Below, piece by piece: positions 20,994-33,402 of a DNA stretch of 64,000 nt. A program made the translations under genes and the position numbers. Location of the stretch: contig MU119234.1 of NCBI GenBank assembly GCA_014904845.1, positions 186,001 to 250,000 on the forward strand, read 5' to 3'. The notes below the pieces were generated by a model. It was not told the DNA's origin and did not search any database. It saw only the letters and a list, made by a program, of their open reading frames with translations. The stretch comes from Acephala macrosclerotiorum. Lineage: Eukaryota; Ascomycota; Leotiomycetes; Helotiales; Mollisiaceae. Positions within the stretch are counted from its first letter, which is position 1; each line of letters opens with the position of its first letter.

Positions 20994-23900
20994 ATGGAGG
21001 TCTTCATCCGAAATGTACCAGAGCAGAGTGGGAACTTACAACTGAAGAAATCCCTGCGTCCTCACCTCGAGAAGCTCAACATCCGCAGCGTCGATTACAA
21101 CAACCACTACAACAAGAACAGAGCATTCCTTACTTTCCTCCATGCTGACGATGGCCAACGCTTCCTCCTCCACCATGGACAAAAGCAACGCCCTCCTGGC
21201 GCCCGCCGATCGATGCCAATTAGCCCGCTATACAAGCAAATTGATGTCCTCGGCGTCCCCATCTTCTGCGAAAAGGCCCTCGACGATCCTAGTTCCGTCG
21301 TGCTTCGAGGCCTCGCTCTAGAAGAAAAGGAGAGACAAACTGGAAAAGATCTGAAGAAACAAAAGCCTCAATCGGGACTTCCGATGACTTTCAATACATC
21401 TTCGGTGTCATGTGGGACTCTTTCCTACCAAGAATCTGGGCATGTCTTTCTTCCACAGTATCATCTAGCAATCGCTGGTAGAGCAAAGTTTGGCAAGAGG
21501 AGCATGGTATTGACCCTCAAGTCTGGTGTGCGTATCGATTTCATCTACCACGCCATCCAATCAATTACGACTGAAATCGAACCCAATCCTTCCTTCATCT
21601 TCTCAATGTACCATAATCCACGATTCTTTGAAAAGATTGGCACTATGGCCGAGATGGCAGAAATGCTAGGCCGAGTTGATCTAGGATCAGCCTCGGCGAG
21701 AAAAGGACCAGAGCGAAATCGAATTCCACACCTAGGCCCCGACCATAAACCAATTGCAGGGCATTGCTTGGTGTACCGTGTCGAAGTTGTAGCCACAACT
21801 AACGTTGGACGCGGTTTGTATGACGACACAAGCACAATGATGTACAAGCTGGAGAAAGCTCACGAGACACCCACAATGATTCAGCACCATATCAAAGTGG
21901 TCCAGCCAACCCAGTCATATGTCACCGCATTCGAGGATCTTCATGCGGCTCTGTCCAGTCTGAATTGCCCGTTCCCATTCGACCTCGCTTTCCAGGTACA
22001 AAAATTGGCCCAGAACAACTACCTATCACCATCTACGGTGTTGGGATTGTTCGACACCGTGTCGGGGATTCTGAAGCGATCGGGCCTGACCGTAGCTGTT
22101 GCCACCATACACAAGTTCAGTGATTGTATCGACTATCCATCACCTACAGCTGATGGCATCGATTTTGAGCTCGCATCATTGATTGAGTATTTGTTGGAGA
22201 TCGAAGAGGAAATGGTTAAGATCACTCCAATAATGACATCAAACTATGAAAAGGGACTCAACAATGTTGCCACAATTCATCGTGCGAGCGTTACGCCGAC
22301 GGGTATTTACTTGTCTGGGCCAAAGGCTGAAAGCAACAATCGAATCCTGCGAAAGTACGTAACTAACCAGGACTCTTTCCTGCGAGTCCAGTTTGGCGAC
22401 GAAGATGGCAACCGACTGCAGTTCAGCCAGAAGGTCAACATGTACCAAATCCTCCACGGTAGATTCAAGCAAATATTTGATGAGGGCGTCACTGTTGCGG
22501 GACGCACCTTTGAATATCTCGGCTTTTCTCATTCATCGCTGCGTGCGAATGCCTGTTGGTTTGTTGCACCCTTCATTCACAACGGTAGCCTCCATCTCGC
22601 CCGCGAGATTATTTCCGAGCTAGGAGATTTCACTGTCATTAAGTCACCCGCCAAATGTGCTGCAAGAATTGGCCAGGTGTTCTCTGACACTTGCGTTGCG
22701 ATACCTATCAACCCAGAGGAGATGCTCGTGATTCCAGATGTGGAGTCAAATGTCCATGTTTTCAGTGATGGAGTGGGCACATTGTCATCCTCGTTACTAG
22801 AGAGAGCTGTTAGCGAACTCTCCAGAGCCCGCCGTACAGAGCCCACTTGCCTCCAGATTAGATACCAAGGTATGTCCGTACCGAGAGTACTTTGTCTCTC
22901 TCTACCATTTGACCTATATTCCCATTGTCCCCTTTGACTTGGAGCATCCCTCTAACGTGCTCCACAGGTGCGAAAGGAATGGACTCACTCGATAGCACGC
23001 TTCAAGGAAATGCTCTTCGCCTCCGACGATCCATGATCAAATTTGATGGCTCTACCTCGAACGACCTTGAAATCTGCGACGCTACCTATAAGCCTCTACG
23101 CGTGTTCCTCAATCGTCAATTCATCAAAATCATGGAAGATATGGGGGTTGACGAAAACTGGTTCATCGACCTGCAGAACAAGGAAGTGGAGCGGCTCCGT
23201 ACGATCACAGATAGTCCAATCAATGCCTCCACGTTCTTGAAGCGACAGTCAATTGGAGAGCATTTCCATCTACCCAATCTTCTTATTGGCCTTTCTTTGG
23301 AGAACATTGACTTTAAGAACGACGGCTTTCTGTCCAATGTGCTCGAAGTAACCTTTCTTGCCGAGCTGCGTATGCTGAAGCACAAAACTAGAATCCCGGT
23401 TCCGAAGGGCTGGCATCTCCATGGTATCATGGATGAGACTGGCCTACTTCAAGAGGGCGAGATATTCTGTGTTGTGATCGAAGAGGGTGTACGCTCAGTG
23501 ATCTCTGGTAGCAAGCTATTGATCACGCGGGCTCCCGCTCTGCATCCCGGAGACATACAGCTCGTGAAGGGTATCATTCCCCCAAAGGACTCTCCTCTTA
23601 TGCAGTTGGCAAATTGCGTTGTATTCAGCCAGAAGGGACAACGAGATCTGCCAAGTCAATTGAGTGGTGGCGATCTTGATGGTGATCGTTTCTATGTGAT
23701 TTGGGACGAACACGCTGTACCAAAGCAGACTTTCGAACCCGCAGAGTATCCTAAGAAGGATCCAATCGACATCGGTCGTAGGGTTGAAGCTTCGGACATG
23801 GCCGACTTTTTCATCGACTTCATGGAATCTGACCAGCTCGGCCGAATTGCCGTTGGTCATCGTGTCTTGGCCGACCAGAGAGAAATGGGAACTCTTGATC

Positions 23901-24874
23901 CGGATTGTATTACTTTGGCTGAGCTTCACTCTGATGCGGTGGATTTCTCCAAGACTGGCATTGCAGTAAGTTTCTCTGCTTGAATCAACCTCTAACAAGA
24001 GTCCTCAGTTAACATCTCACAGCCCGATATGACGCGCATTCCGAAATACAAGCCATTCCGTCCTGACTTCGAAGCACCGGGACCATACGTGGAAGTCGCG
24101 AAAGATCGCGGGCTTGTATTTAGCACTGCCGACTACGAGGATCCGAACGACGTAGGAGACGCAGATGATGACTTTCCCAACTACAGATACTATGAGAGTG
24201 ACAAAATCATCGGCCGACTCTATCGCGCTATTGATGAAAGAAGCATCTTCGAGGAGATCCAGCAACGAGCTATGAAAGTGGGTGATACTACCAAGTCGAC
24301 TGCCATCGAGGCTCTTTGGGCCGCGATCCAAGCTTCCTGCAAGCTGATTCAGTGGGAGCATTTGCTAGAGGAAGCTCACAGCATCAGAGATATGTAAGGC
24401 TTCCACCTCACAACACCTCTCGTTTCCAGTCTTCCATCATCCTCTTTCCACACTACTCCCCTTTTCCGACTAACCATCAAACCCACCAGGTACGAAACCT
24501 GCCTCCTCCACATCATGAAAAACTACTCCACCCACCCCACCCGCCCCCTCTCCGAACTCGAAGTCTTCGCCGGCACCGTCCTCGGCAAGGACGGCGCCCC
24601 CACCCGTCGCCAACGCGAAGACTCCAAAGCCATGAAAGATCAATTCGTTGAAGATACCAAAGTCGTCGTTAATCAGATCCAGAGTCTGGAAATGAGTATG
24701 GCGTGTTTGGCTGCTGGGTTGGAGGAGGAGGAATTTGGTGGGGAGGGGAAAGTGAGGAGTGGTGAGAGGGAGCATTTGTTGAGTTTCAAGTATTTGGCTG
24801 CCGGGGTGTGTTTGTGGCAGGTGCAGAGGATGTTGGTCCCGGATGTGGAGGGGGTGCAGTTGTTCGAGGGTTGA
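20994..24874 (+). CDS. RNA-dependent RNA polymerase of RNA silencing
   Basis: The four exons are 20994-22869, 22968-23965, 24023-24393 and 24490-24874. All introns are GT-AG in matching phases and the product is 1209 residues. The N-terminus (MEVFIRNVPEQSG...RAFLTFLHADDG) resembles an RRM-like fold seen in some eukaryotic RdRPs. The catalytic core contains HVFSDGVGTLS and the hallmark metal-binding loop GGDLDGDRF, with the aspartates of DLDGD at residues 861-865. These enzymes copy aberrant or template RNA into double-stranded RNA for Dicer in quelling or meiotic silencing. The protein looks closer to the Rdp1/SAD-1 type than to QDE-1, but I cannot assign the clade. The frame is complete and appears functional. 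The last exon is Glu/Gly-rich near the end. Confidence 0.95.
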
Positions 24875-25894
24875 TGGGGAGGGTGAGGCGCATAGTCGTT
24901 CTTACTTATTGGTGTGATAGGGAAGCGTGCCAGGAATGGGCGGTCCTTAGTCTTTCTCTTGTTTTCTTCTTCGCGAGAGTTGGGCTGCTCTGCTGGAGTT
25001 GTTTCTAGCTCTTGGTCATACCAAATCCGTCGGGATTATATGCGAGCTTAACGACGACGATGCGGCATGCTGTTGGCGTCAAAGTCCACCGAGGTGGGAT
25101 ACTGCTCTTCCTCTACGATCATTGCTTTCATGGCGTTGGGGTATACCGTTGTTTTCTGGCTGGTGCATTTGCGTTCACGTTTGCGTTAGCAACCCGAATG
25201 GAGCTGGCTGGCGTTGTCTATGTACCATCATTACATTGCTCTCCACAGGACTCGCGAGCTTCCTCTTTGGAGGCCTCGTGTGATTTCTGTTCCCTCACCT
25301 GTAGCTACCTACTTTAGCTAGGAACTTGATGAGCTTGTAATAAATCGCGAGCAATACTTGAATTTTCCCTTCCTCAAGAACAGATCTAAACCAGCCGAAT
25401 GTGAGATCATGCTAGTACTAACTAACTCTAGCTCCGAGAAAGAGAAATTGATGTCTAGATTTCTAGTTAGGTACTAAGTTGTAAATCTAATTTGACTTCT
25501 GCCCTTCTTCTACTTCAAGCAAGGCTCGGAAACTGACCTCTTCATCCAATCTGCGAATATGACCCAGTGTGCTAGTCTTCGATGGGGACTTGAGAGCCTT
25601 AACTCTGCATTCGGCGAATTGTCGGAACAGCAGGGAATGAAGACTAGGGAACAACTCGATTCGTGGAAACACTGGAAGCAAGAGGGCCGGCTGGAGAAAG
25701 TTAAGTCACGCACTAGGAATTAAACAGCAGGCGAGAAAGATAGTCAGACCAAATCAAGACAATCTTTCCGTCTCTCATTCATCTTCAAAATAGACCACGA
25801 GAAAACTACGTATAGTACAAAATATCAATAATCTCTCCCCATCTCTCATCTTTGAAACCCTTGCTTACTACTTCAACATTTAAATACCTAATCA
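24875..25894. other. Convergent intergenic region
   Basis: About 1 kb lies between the RdRP stop and the stop of the Ssr4 gene. There are only short ORFs and no repeat. Confidence 0.45.
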
Positions 25895-28180
25895 TCACAA
25901 CCCCTCACCCTCCTCACCAACATCTCCCCTCGGCTCAACACCATGAAACGCATCCCCAAATGCCGAATCATCCATGCCCACATCCATATCAAGTCCCGTA
26001 TATCCCAAATCCGCCAACGCATCACCGGCTGTATCAAGATCCCCAAGGTCCGCGAAATCATTTGGTGAAGTATGGAAGTCTGGGAGGCCAGGTGTGTTGG
26101 CTGAGGATGTTGGGGCGGTGGTTGCGGGGAGAGGAGAGGGGTTTGAAGCTGGTGGCGCGGGTACAAGAATGTTTGGCGAAGCGGAGGCGAGTGCTGATGT
26201 TGCAGGGGGTTGGCTTTGTGCTGGTGCATGTTGTGGAGAAACACCACCGGGAGGAATGACGACCCAGTCTCCGCCAGCGCCGGATCCGTCTCCAGGGGCA
26301 GTCTGCTCAGTTGAGGGATCGACATCCACCATCTGGACATCTTGTTGCGCATGCTGCTGAGCTTGTGGTTGTGGGGACGGGACCTGGATATTTGGTGTAC
26401 CCGCAGAGGAATGTGCTTGCAGATGAGGTTGAGGTGTAGCAAAGCTACTTCCTGGAGTTGCGTTCGAGGATAGCCCAGTATGGTATTGATCGAGAAGACC
26501 AGCTGCTGAGTTGCTCATGTCCATGTCTGCATCACCAACCATAACGCCGCTGTGATTAGAGCCGTTGTTCGAAACTGGAGGAGTAACACGTGGAGTAGGA
26601 GCTTGGGGAGTTGGGACCGCAGGAGCTTCTTCGTAGCCACCATCTTGAATGCGAATGAGTTCCTTGACAGCTGCTGCGTGACGACCAACTGAAGCTTCGA
26701 CTTGAGCGACGATATCTGCGACCTTTGACGGGACTCGTGTAATAGTCTTGCCATCCTCAGCATCTTCGTCGACCTTGCCTTCGAGACGCCAGTATTCGGG
26801 GCCTGTATCGGTGGGATCGTTGACAGCAGATCGTAAGGACTTCTCGGCGATGCTGATGAGAGAACCTTTCTGGAATTTCGCCATGCGTTTCGCATGCTTC
26901 GCCTTCATCTTCTCAATCTCCCTGTTGGTTTGTGCAATGCCCTCATTGGCCCTCTTTCGGAACTCCTCTGCCTTCTCAGGATCCAAGTGACCAACATATT
27001 CGTTTTTTGAGACATCTTCCGGGTATACATAAGGAGGAGCCTTGGGATCTTTCTCATAGTTAGGGTCGAAAGGCACGAAAGGTGCATCGAAAATTCCGCT
27101 GGTAAGCGGACCAAACTCTCCACGCAAACCAAGGCCAAGATCTGCAGGAACGATCTGATTCAGAGAATATGGTGAAGACAAGACCTCTTCCATCCATTCA
27201 TGATTTTGCTTGTATCTCATCGTGCTGATATCGCGAGGCGAGAGATGGTCGAACAGATCACCACGAGAGGTTTCCTCCTCATCATCTGCATCATGAACAG
27301 CCACGGCATTAGCAGCATTTGCTTGGTTCACATTCGCCTGAGTACGCGCTCTTTTGGCAGGAGGACCAACTGCGTGAGGTGCTGTTGGATATGCCATCTG
27401 CTGTGGGATTCTGGCGGGTGCGGCATTTCCACCATACATCGCCGGGCCTCGAGGCGGACCTCTGGGGAACGCGATTTGTGGCCAATTCATGCGATCATGA
27501 AGCATGAACTCCTTCTGGACAATCTGACCCTGGCTGTGTAGATATTGTCGTGTCTGCATCGTCTGCTGTATGCGCAAGTCGATCGGAATCATACTGGAAG
27601 GAATACGATCTTGCGGCTCGGCTTGTGTGTAATGAACGATCCATAAAGCAGGGTCGGGACCTGGGCTAGTCGAGTTTCGAGAGGGAATGAGGCGGTATCG
27701 ACGACGCGCGTGGACTGCGACAGTCTCATTGGGAGCATATCCAGTCTTGTGTTGGTACATCTCGAGAATCTTCAAATGATCAGCACAAGCTATGGACGCA
27801 CAAATAATATCGCATGCGACTTACATAGCCTCCAGGGACCTCGACCTGGAAGGCCGTCTCTTGTGGGGGCCAGATATATCCATCACTGGCGTATTCGTGG
27901 GGAGGAGTCGAAGGAGATTGCCAGATGAGAAGTACTGTGTGGTCTGCAGGTCTATCAAGATATGTCCAGTAGAAAGGAGATTGATCGCGAGTAATCTTTG
28001 GTGCGCTGAGCAGCCATTCCGAGACTCTGTCGGGGTGTAGCTGCTGCACTGTAGGAAATCGGTGTACGGACACGAGGTGCACATGCGGTTGCTGTTTGCG
28101 ACAATGGATCAGCATGGGCAGGCTACAAGTGAGGAGGGGCTTACCAGGTCGCGGTGTATTCCTTGACTTGGTTCCTGCAT
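25895..28180 (-). CDS. ssr4: SWI/SNF and RSC complex subunit Ssr4 (DUF1750 family)
   Basis: The exons are 28145-28180 (MQEPSQGIHRDL), 27825-28091 and 25895-27769. The introns are 53 and 55 nt, in phase, giving 725 residues. The N-terminal half matches the fungal Ssr4/DUF1750 family: QPHVHLVSVHRFP, FYWTYLDRPADHTVLLIWQ, ILEMYQHKTGYAPN, VAVHARRRYRLIP, WIVHYTQAEP and QKEFMLHDRMNWPQI. A central segment (SPRDISTMRYKQNHEWMEE) is also conserved. The C-terminal third is low-complexity Pro/Gln/Ser/Ala. Ssr4 is a fungal component of ATP-dependent chromatin remodelers, shown in fission yeast, and acts in the nucleus. The second acceptor (TTTGAAG) is weak but is the only one found that keeps the frame. 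Confidence 0.9.
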
Positions 28181-28750
28181 TGTTCCGGTGTCGCTTGATG
28201 GACAATGTGAAGGCTGTATTGTTGGTGTTGACGATAGAAAAGATCGCGCTGTTGCGACTTTCACGCGACAGAAGCGAACCACGTGACTCAGACTCGACCT
28301 CAAATGTCTAATTTCTTTCCTTTCCTGCTCACATACAAGCAATGTCCCTCGTTCTCTGGGATTTTATGGCAAGCAAAATTGTCGGCTGATTCTGTGAAGC
28401 CAGTGAATATCTCGTAGTAGTCCTAAAGCATATTGTGAAAAGATTTTGCAGCCTTGCAGGCCTTGAACTTGAAGTCCATCTCATCATTTATCACAATATA
28501 TTACTACGTCATTCGACTGGCGCTCTGTACCATTAATGCTCTGTCTGCTTGGGACTTTAGGCATGTCCTCTCTTCAATTCAAGGCAAGGGCCTCAGAAAT
28601 GGCCATGTCACAAGAACATCACAATCATAAGAACACATTTCAAGTAAGCACATTCAAGTCTAAAGGCATTGCATTTGTATGAATATTTTCAGTCGTCACA
28701 TATAATTTTGCAATTTATACCTACCTAATTATTCCCTATTCCTAGAACAC
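28181..28750. other. Promoter of Ssr4 gene and 3' flank of 6PGD gene
   Basis: No gene is seen. CACGTG lies near 28280, about 100 bp upstream of the Ssr4 start. Confidence 0.4.
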
Positions 28751-30791
28751 TTATGCCTGGTAAGTCGAGGCAGAAACGTTTCCTCCACGACCAGTCCAGT
28801 TGACGTGAATGTTCTCACCCTCCTTATACTTGGCATTCGCAAACTCAGGCTTGATCTTGAAGGTATGCGCACCGAAGTAATCTCTCTGAGCTTGAAGGAG
28901 GTTGGCAGGAAGATCCTTGGTACGGTAACCATCGAACCAGGATAGAGCAGTGGAGAAGGCTGGGGTTGGGAGACCGAGAAGAGCTGCCTTGGCGACGACG
29001 TCTCTCCATCCTGGCTGGGCCTTGTGGATAGCCTTGTTGAAGAAGTCGTTGAAGAGGAGGTTCTCGAGGTCGTTGTTGGCACGGTAGGCGGCGGTGATGT
29101 CCTTCAAGAAGACGGAGCGAATGATGCAACCACCACGCCACATGAGGGCGATGGATGGCTTATTGAGCTTCCAGCCGTATTCTCTAGCAGCCTACAAAAT
29201 GTTAGCAAAATAAAATGACCAGAACTGTTGTCATCCGCGACCAGGCCTTGACAGTTTCGAGCCCAGTTTCGTGAAAGCATCAAACCCAACTACGAAGTGA
29301 AATTGTTGCCCTGGAACAGGAGGGAGATCTTTAAGTCATGGGATGGAAATAGACCAACACGTACCTCTTGCATAAGCATGAAGCCTTGGGCGTATGAGAT
29401 GATCTTTGAGGCGTACAGAGCTTGCTCGAGATCCTCAAGGAACTGCTCCTTGTTGCCCTCGAACTTGTTGGATCTGCCAACGAACTCGAGCTTTGTGGAG
29501 GCCTTGGTACGTTCGCTCTTAATTGAAGACAAGCAACGAGCAAGGACGGATTCGGCGATCAAGGTAACTGGCATACCAAGATCAAGAGCATTGATGGCGG
29601 TCCACTTTCCGGTACCCTTCTGTCCAGCTGAGTCGAGAATCTTTTCAAGGAGTGGGGTTCCGTCGTCATCGTTGAAGTACATGATATCCTTGGTGATGTC
29701 GATCAGGAAAGAGTCGAGAACACCCTTGTTCCACTTTGTGAAGACATCACCGATCTCTTTGTCTGGCATACCTAGACCACGCTTCATGATGTCGTAGGCC
29801 TGCGAGGTGTTAGCGAAGCTGCATAAGCAGAGTTGTAATCACAATGCATACCTCGCAGATCAGTTGCATGTCACCGTACTCAATACCATTGTGGACCATC
29901 TTGACATAGTGGCCAGCACCTTCGTCACCAACCCACTCGCAACATGGCTCACCATCAGACTTGGCAGCAATGCTTTGGAAGATTTCCTTGATGTATGGCC
30001 AAGCCTCCTCGTTTCCACCGGGCATGAGAGATGGACCATAGCGGGCACCCTCTTCTCCACCAGAGACGCCAGTACCGACGAAGCGAATTCCCTTGGCTGC
30101 CAAGTACTTTGTTCGGCGGTTGGTATCGGGGAAATGTGAGTTACCACCATCAATGATGATGTCGCCCTTTTCGCAGTGGGGAAGGAGAGTCTCAATGAAG
30201 TCGTCAACTGGCTTACCAGCCATAACCAAAAGCATCATGCGGCGGGGCTTCTTGAGCTTGCTGACAAACTCCTCGATTGAGTGAGCACCCTGAATTGACT
30301 TTCCTGCAAAGAGGTCATTGGCATTAACATTTCTCCTTGTGTTGCGAGCTTGGTTATAACTTACCCTTGGCCTCATTGGCGAGGAAATGGTCAACCTTTG
30401 AAACGGTACGGTTGAATGCAACAACGTTGAATCCATGGTCCGCGGCATTCAGGATCAAGTTTTGACCCATAACAGCCAGACCAATGAGGCCGAAATCTCC
30501 TCTGCCAGCCTTGTCAGTACTTGAGGCATTTGCATAGAGGTCCGTGAACCCGCGCGCAGTCCCACCGATATTGATTCTGGCGAGGCGCGCGCTGGATTCA
30601 GTGAAGAGTAGAGGTCAGAGGGCTGTTCAGGCAGAGGCAGAGATGTCACAATCGCCATCGCAGAGCTGGCAGAGCTGTTCACGTTTGCATGCGGCCGTCG
30701 CAGCCGTTGTGCAGCCAGCCTGCCATGACGACGGCGATGGTGGGGTAAATTTGATTGAGGAAAACAGAGACACTCACGTTGGTCCGCTCAT
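28751..30791 (-). CDS. GND1: 6-phosphogluconate dehydrogenase, decarboxylating
   Basis: The five exons are 30778-30791 (MSGPT start), 30365-30501, 29852-30303, 29365-29799 and 28751-29191. The product is 492 residues, the normal length. The enzyme oxidises 6-phosphogluconate with NADP+ to ribulose 5-phosphate and CO2 in the oxidative pentose phosphate pathway. Seen are the dinucleotide fold [12 protein letters not shown] (residues about 9-20), the signature [12 protein letters not shown], the active-site segment [23 protein letters not shown] split here as [10 protein letters not shown] and [11 protein letters not shown], and RGGCIIRS near the C-terminus. The first intron is unusually long (276 nt). 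It contains a second acceptor at 30592-30593 that would add 30 in-frame residues after MSGPT. The gene diverges from the RRM-protein gene. Confidence 0.97.
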
Positions 30792-31817
30792 TCTGTAGAT
30801 CGGTCAATGAGTTGTAGGAGGAGGCAATGTAATATGTCCAGATATTCCGATGCGGATTCTGGAGGTGTTGGAGGTGTTGGGGAGAAGTGTGAATAGTTGT
30901 TGGAGCGAAAAGAATTGCAAGTGACGGAGGTTGGGTTGAGACGGATGGAGGGGCTACGGCGAACTACAGACTCGTTTCTGCTTAGTGAGGGCAAAACACT
31001 GGGTCTAACGCACTTCGTACTTTTTCAAGACGAGCAGAGTATCACCGTGGGAGTGTAGACAAGTAACAAGAACACATGTATCTGAGCGGCATCAGATGAG
31101 AAATGCCTTATGTTTTACTTTTTAAAGAATCCCAGGAGAGAGGAAAGAAAGTTGCTAAATGAGGCATTTTGCACATTTCTCTCTATCTCCGACGACAGCT
31201 GACTGACATGCCAGTGGGCGGGTGAAAAGGTGGCATTTTGGCTGCTGGAGAGCTATGGCAGACTTCACGATGTTTCATCATTATCCATGCCTGCTGATGA
31301 ATAAGAACCATCTAGCTTTCCAGGTATCTTCCTGACTCGGGCACAAGCAGGCACGAAAGGAAATGGACAAATCATTAAACAATAGCAGAAAAGAGGTTTC
31401 CTGGGAGTCTAATTGCCTAGGGTACATGTTTTATAATCATTATTCAACGGTTCAATCCTCAGAACAATTTTAGCTCTTCACATCCCACCCCACCACATCC
31501 CACATCCCACCAAGATAAGGCAGCAGTACTTATCCCTAAAGCAGCAAGCCTTCAGCCACATCATGTGATCCTGGTCAGCCATAGTTCAACACTAAAGCCA
31601 TAACAGAGCCTCATCATCAAAATTCTAACCTCGCAACTCGCATCGGATCGCAACCCTCCACCTGCACCAAACAACATCAAGCACTCTCGAAACACCTCGA
31701 TCTGATACAATAGAGTCAAGGAGACCCATTCCTTGTTATCTCTGAGCAAGGAACCAGTTGCGCCTCGAACGCAAGGTACGTCTAACACTCGAAGAGGCAA
31801 ACGTACAATCATTCATC
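30792..31817. promoter_or_regulatory. Divergent promoter between 6PGD and RRM-protein genes
   Basis: About 1 kb holds both promoters. A CA-rich run with repeated CACATCCCAC lies at about 31480-31510. A GGTTCAATCC resembling a tRNA B box near 31449 has no tRNA around it. No gene is seen. Confidence 0.5.
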
Positions 31818-32879
31818 ATGTCCTATCCGCCACCTCCAGGTCTCCCTCCGAAATCTACATCTTCACCACATCCATCTCTTCCCGCTCGACCTCCTCCTCC
31901 TTCGACTTCAGCCATCAAACCTGCTTACAATGCAGGCCGCGGTGCTCCCTCCTCTTCCTTTGGCACTTTTGCCGGCTTCGCGCCCAGATCGGTAGCAGCC
32001 CCACACCAACCTGCTTACAATGCATACCAACAACCCTCTTACCAACAACCGAGCTATAACGCCTATCCCACTCCGCAACAACAAGAACCCGCCTACGGCG
32101 CCGTCCCTCAAATCCGCAACCCCTTTGCCCCTCCAAGTGCAGCTGGAGGAGCTCAAAGCTACCAAGATGATCCAGAGATGGCAGCACAGATAGCACAATG
32201 GCAGTCGGCATACGCAGGGAAGGATTCTACAAGCTCTTCTACAGGTGGCTACACAGGTGCGGTGAGACGGTATCCGAATGCAGGGGAAGGATCAGGAGCC
32301 GCAACATCCGCCAATGCCGCTCCGCTCGGTGGAGGAAGAGATGGGCCAGCCATGAGTTCTGCGGCTATGACATCGGCAGCACATAATGATACCGGCGTTG
32401 CCACTGTTGTCAACGACGCGAAGACGAACACAAAGACCGTTGTTAGATCTGGTGGTGGAACCACTTGGACCGATTCTTCCCTTCTCGAATGGGATCCTGC
32501 GCACTTCCGACTGTTTGTTGGCAATTTGGCGGGCGAAGTCACGGATGAGTCGTTGCACAAGGCTTTTGCGAGATGGCCATCGGTTCAGAAAGCGAGAGTC
32601 ATTAGGGACAAACGAACTACGAAGAGTAAGGGATATGGATTTGTGAGCTTCAGCGACGGTGATGAGTTCTTCCAGGCTGCGAGAGATATGCAAGGAAAGT
32701 ACATTGGCAGCCACCCTGTCTTGTTGAGAAGAAGTACCACTGAGATCAAGGCTGTGACTCCGAAGGACAATCGAAACAAGAACAAGCACAAGGGCAAGAA
32801 GGATGATAAGGATAAGACTGGTGCTGGTGTGCAGAAAGCTGGCAGCAAGACGAAGGGAGGATTGAGAGTATTGGGTTGA
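31818..32879 (+). CDS. RRM RNA-binding protein, RBM42-like
   Basis: This is a single exon of 353 residues. ATG 31818 (MSYPPPPG) is chosen over an in-frame start 60 bases upstream because the upstream codons resemble a leader with a GTACGT-like donor. Residues 1-150 are Pro/Gln/Tyr-rich and disordered (QPSYQQPSYNAYP). The RRM starts near residue 231 with RNP2 RLFVGNLA and continues to RNP1 SKGYGFVSF. The tail is Lys-rich (NRNKNKHKGKKDDKDKTG). A single C-terminal RRM preceded by a proline-rich region and the context WTDSSLLEWDPAHFRLFVGN match the RBM42 family, which acts in pre-mRNA splicing. A nuclear site is expected. Confidence 0.9.
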   Translation: MSYPPPPGLPPKSTSSPHPSLPARPPPPSTSAIKPAYNAGRGAPSSSFGTFAGFAPRSVAAPHQPAYNAYQQPSYQQPSYNAYPTPQQQEPAYGAVPQIRNPFAPPSAAGGAQSYQDDPEMAAQIAQWQSAYAGKDSTSSSTGGYTGAVRRYPNAGEGSGAATSANAAPLGGGRDGPAMSSAAMTSAAHNDTGVATVVNDAKTNTKTVVRSGGGTTWTDSSLLEWDPAHFRLFVGNLAGEVTDESLHKAFARWPSVQKARVIRDKRTTKSKGYGFVSFSDGDEFFQAARDMQGKYIGSHPVLLRRSTTEIKAVTPKDNRNKNKHKGKKDDKDKTGAGVQKAGSKTKGGLRVLG

Positions 32880-33402
32880 GGTGTTATGAAATATACCCGC
32901 GAGTTCGTTGGCGTCTGGGTCTGCGGGGAATGAGGCCGGGGCCTTGTGATGGATGGCAATTTGCTGTCGAGCGATCTCCGCATTTGCCTATTGAGCTAGA
33001 GGAGAGACCTATTGTGGTACATGTCCATATTATAATACCAAAAACGATGGCTAATACAGCTAGTAGACTCGTGTCCATAGTGTATTTCTGGTTTGTCCAT
33101 ACGAGATGCCACTTTAAGCCTAGCGCTCCTAAAAATAGCTTTTTGAGCGGCGAGGTGAGACTGCAATATCACCCATAAATCCACTCACTGCCTTCCTGCG
33201 GTTCACACGCTCAGACAAACAGCCCCCTCATTCATTATCATTATACTAAGCTAGCCAGCAAAAGGTAGTCCGCCAGAAACAGTATTAAGGCCAAAACAGC
33301 CTTATGCTAGTCCGTAATAGTTTTGCTTTTGCCAGGTACCCTTCAATATCCAGCATATATCAGTGGACTAGGAAATTCAGTCCGTACCTCGATACATCGC
33401 CA
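32880..33402. other. Intergenic, no gene recognised
   Basis: Nothing is supported between the RRM gene and the HET relic. Confidence 0.4.

Noticed and set aside
25974..26360. Plus-strand ORF over the Ssr4 gene
   Set aside because: Antisense shadow of the Pro/Gln-rich coding region.
30455..30682. Minus-strand 75-codon ORF across the first 6PGD intron
   Set aside because: Out of frame with the enzyme. The useful observation there is the alternative acceptor, reported separately.
31445..31460. GGTTCAATCC resembling a tRNA B box
   Set aside because: No acceptor stem, A box or cloverleaf can be built around it.
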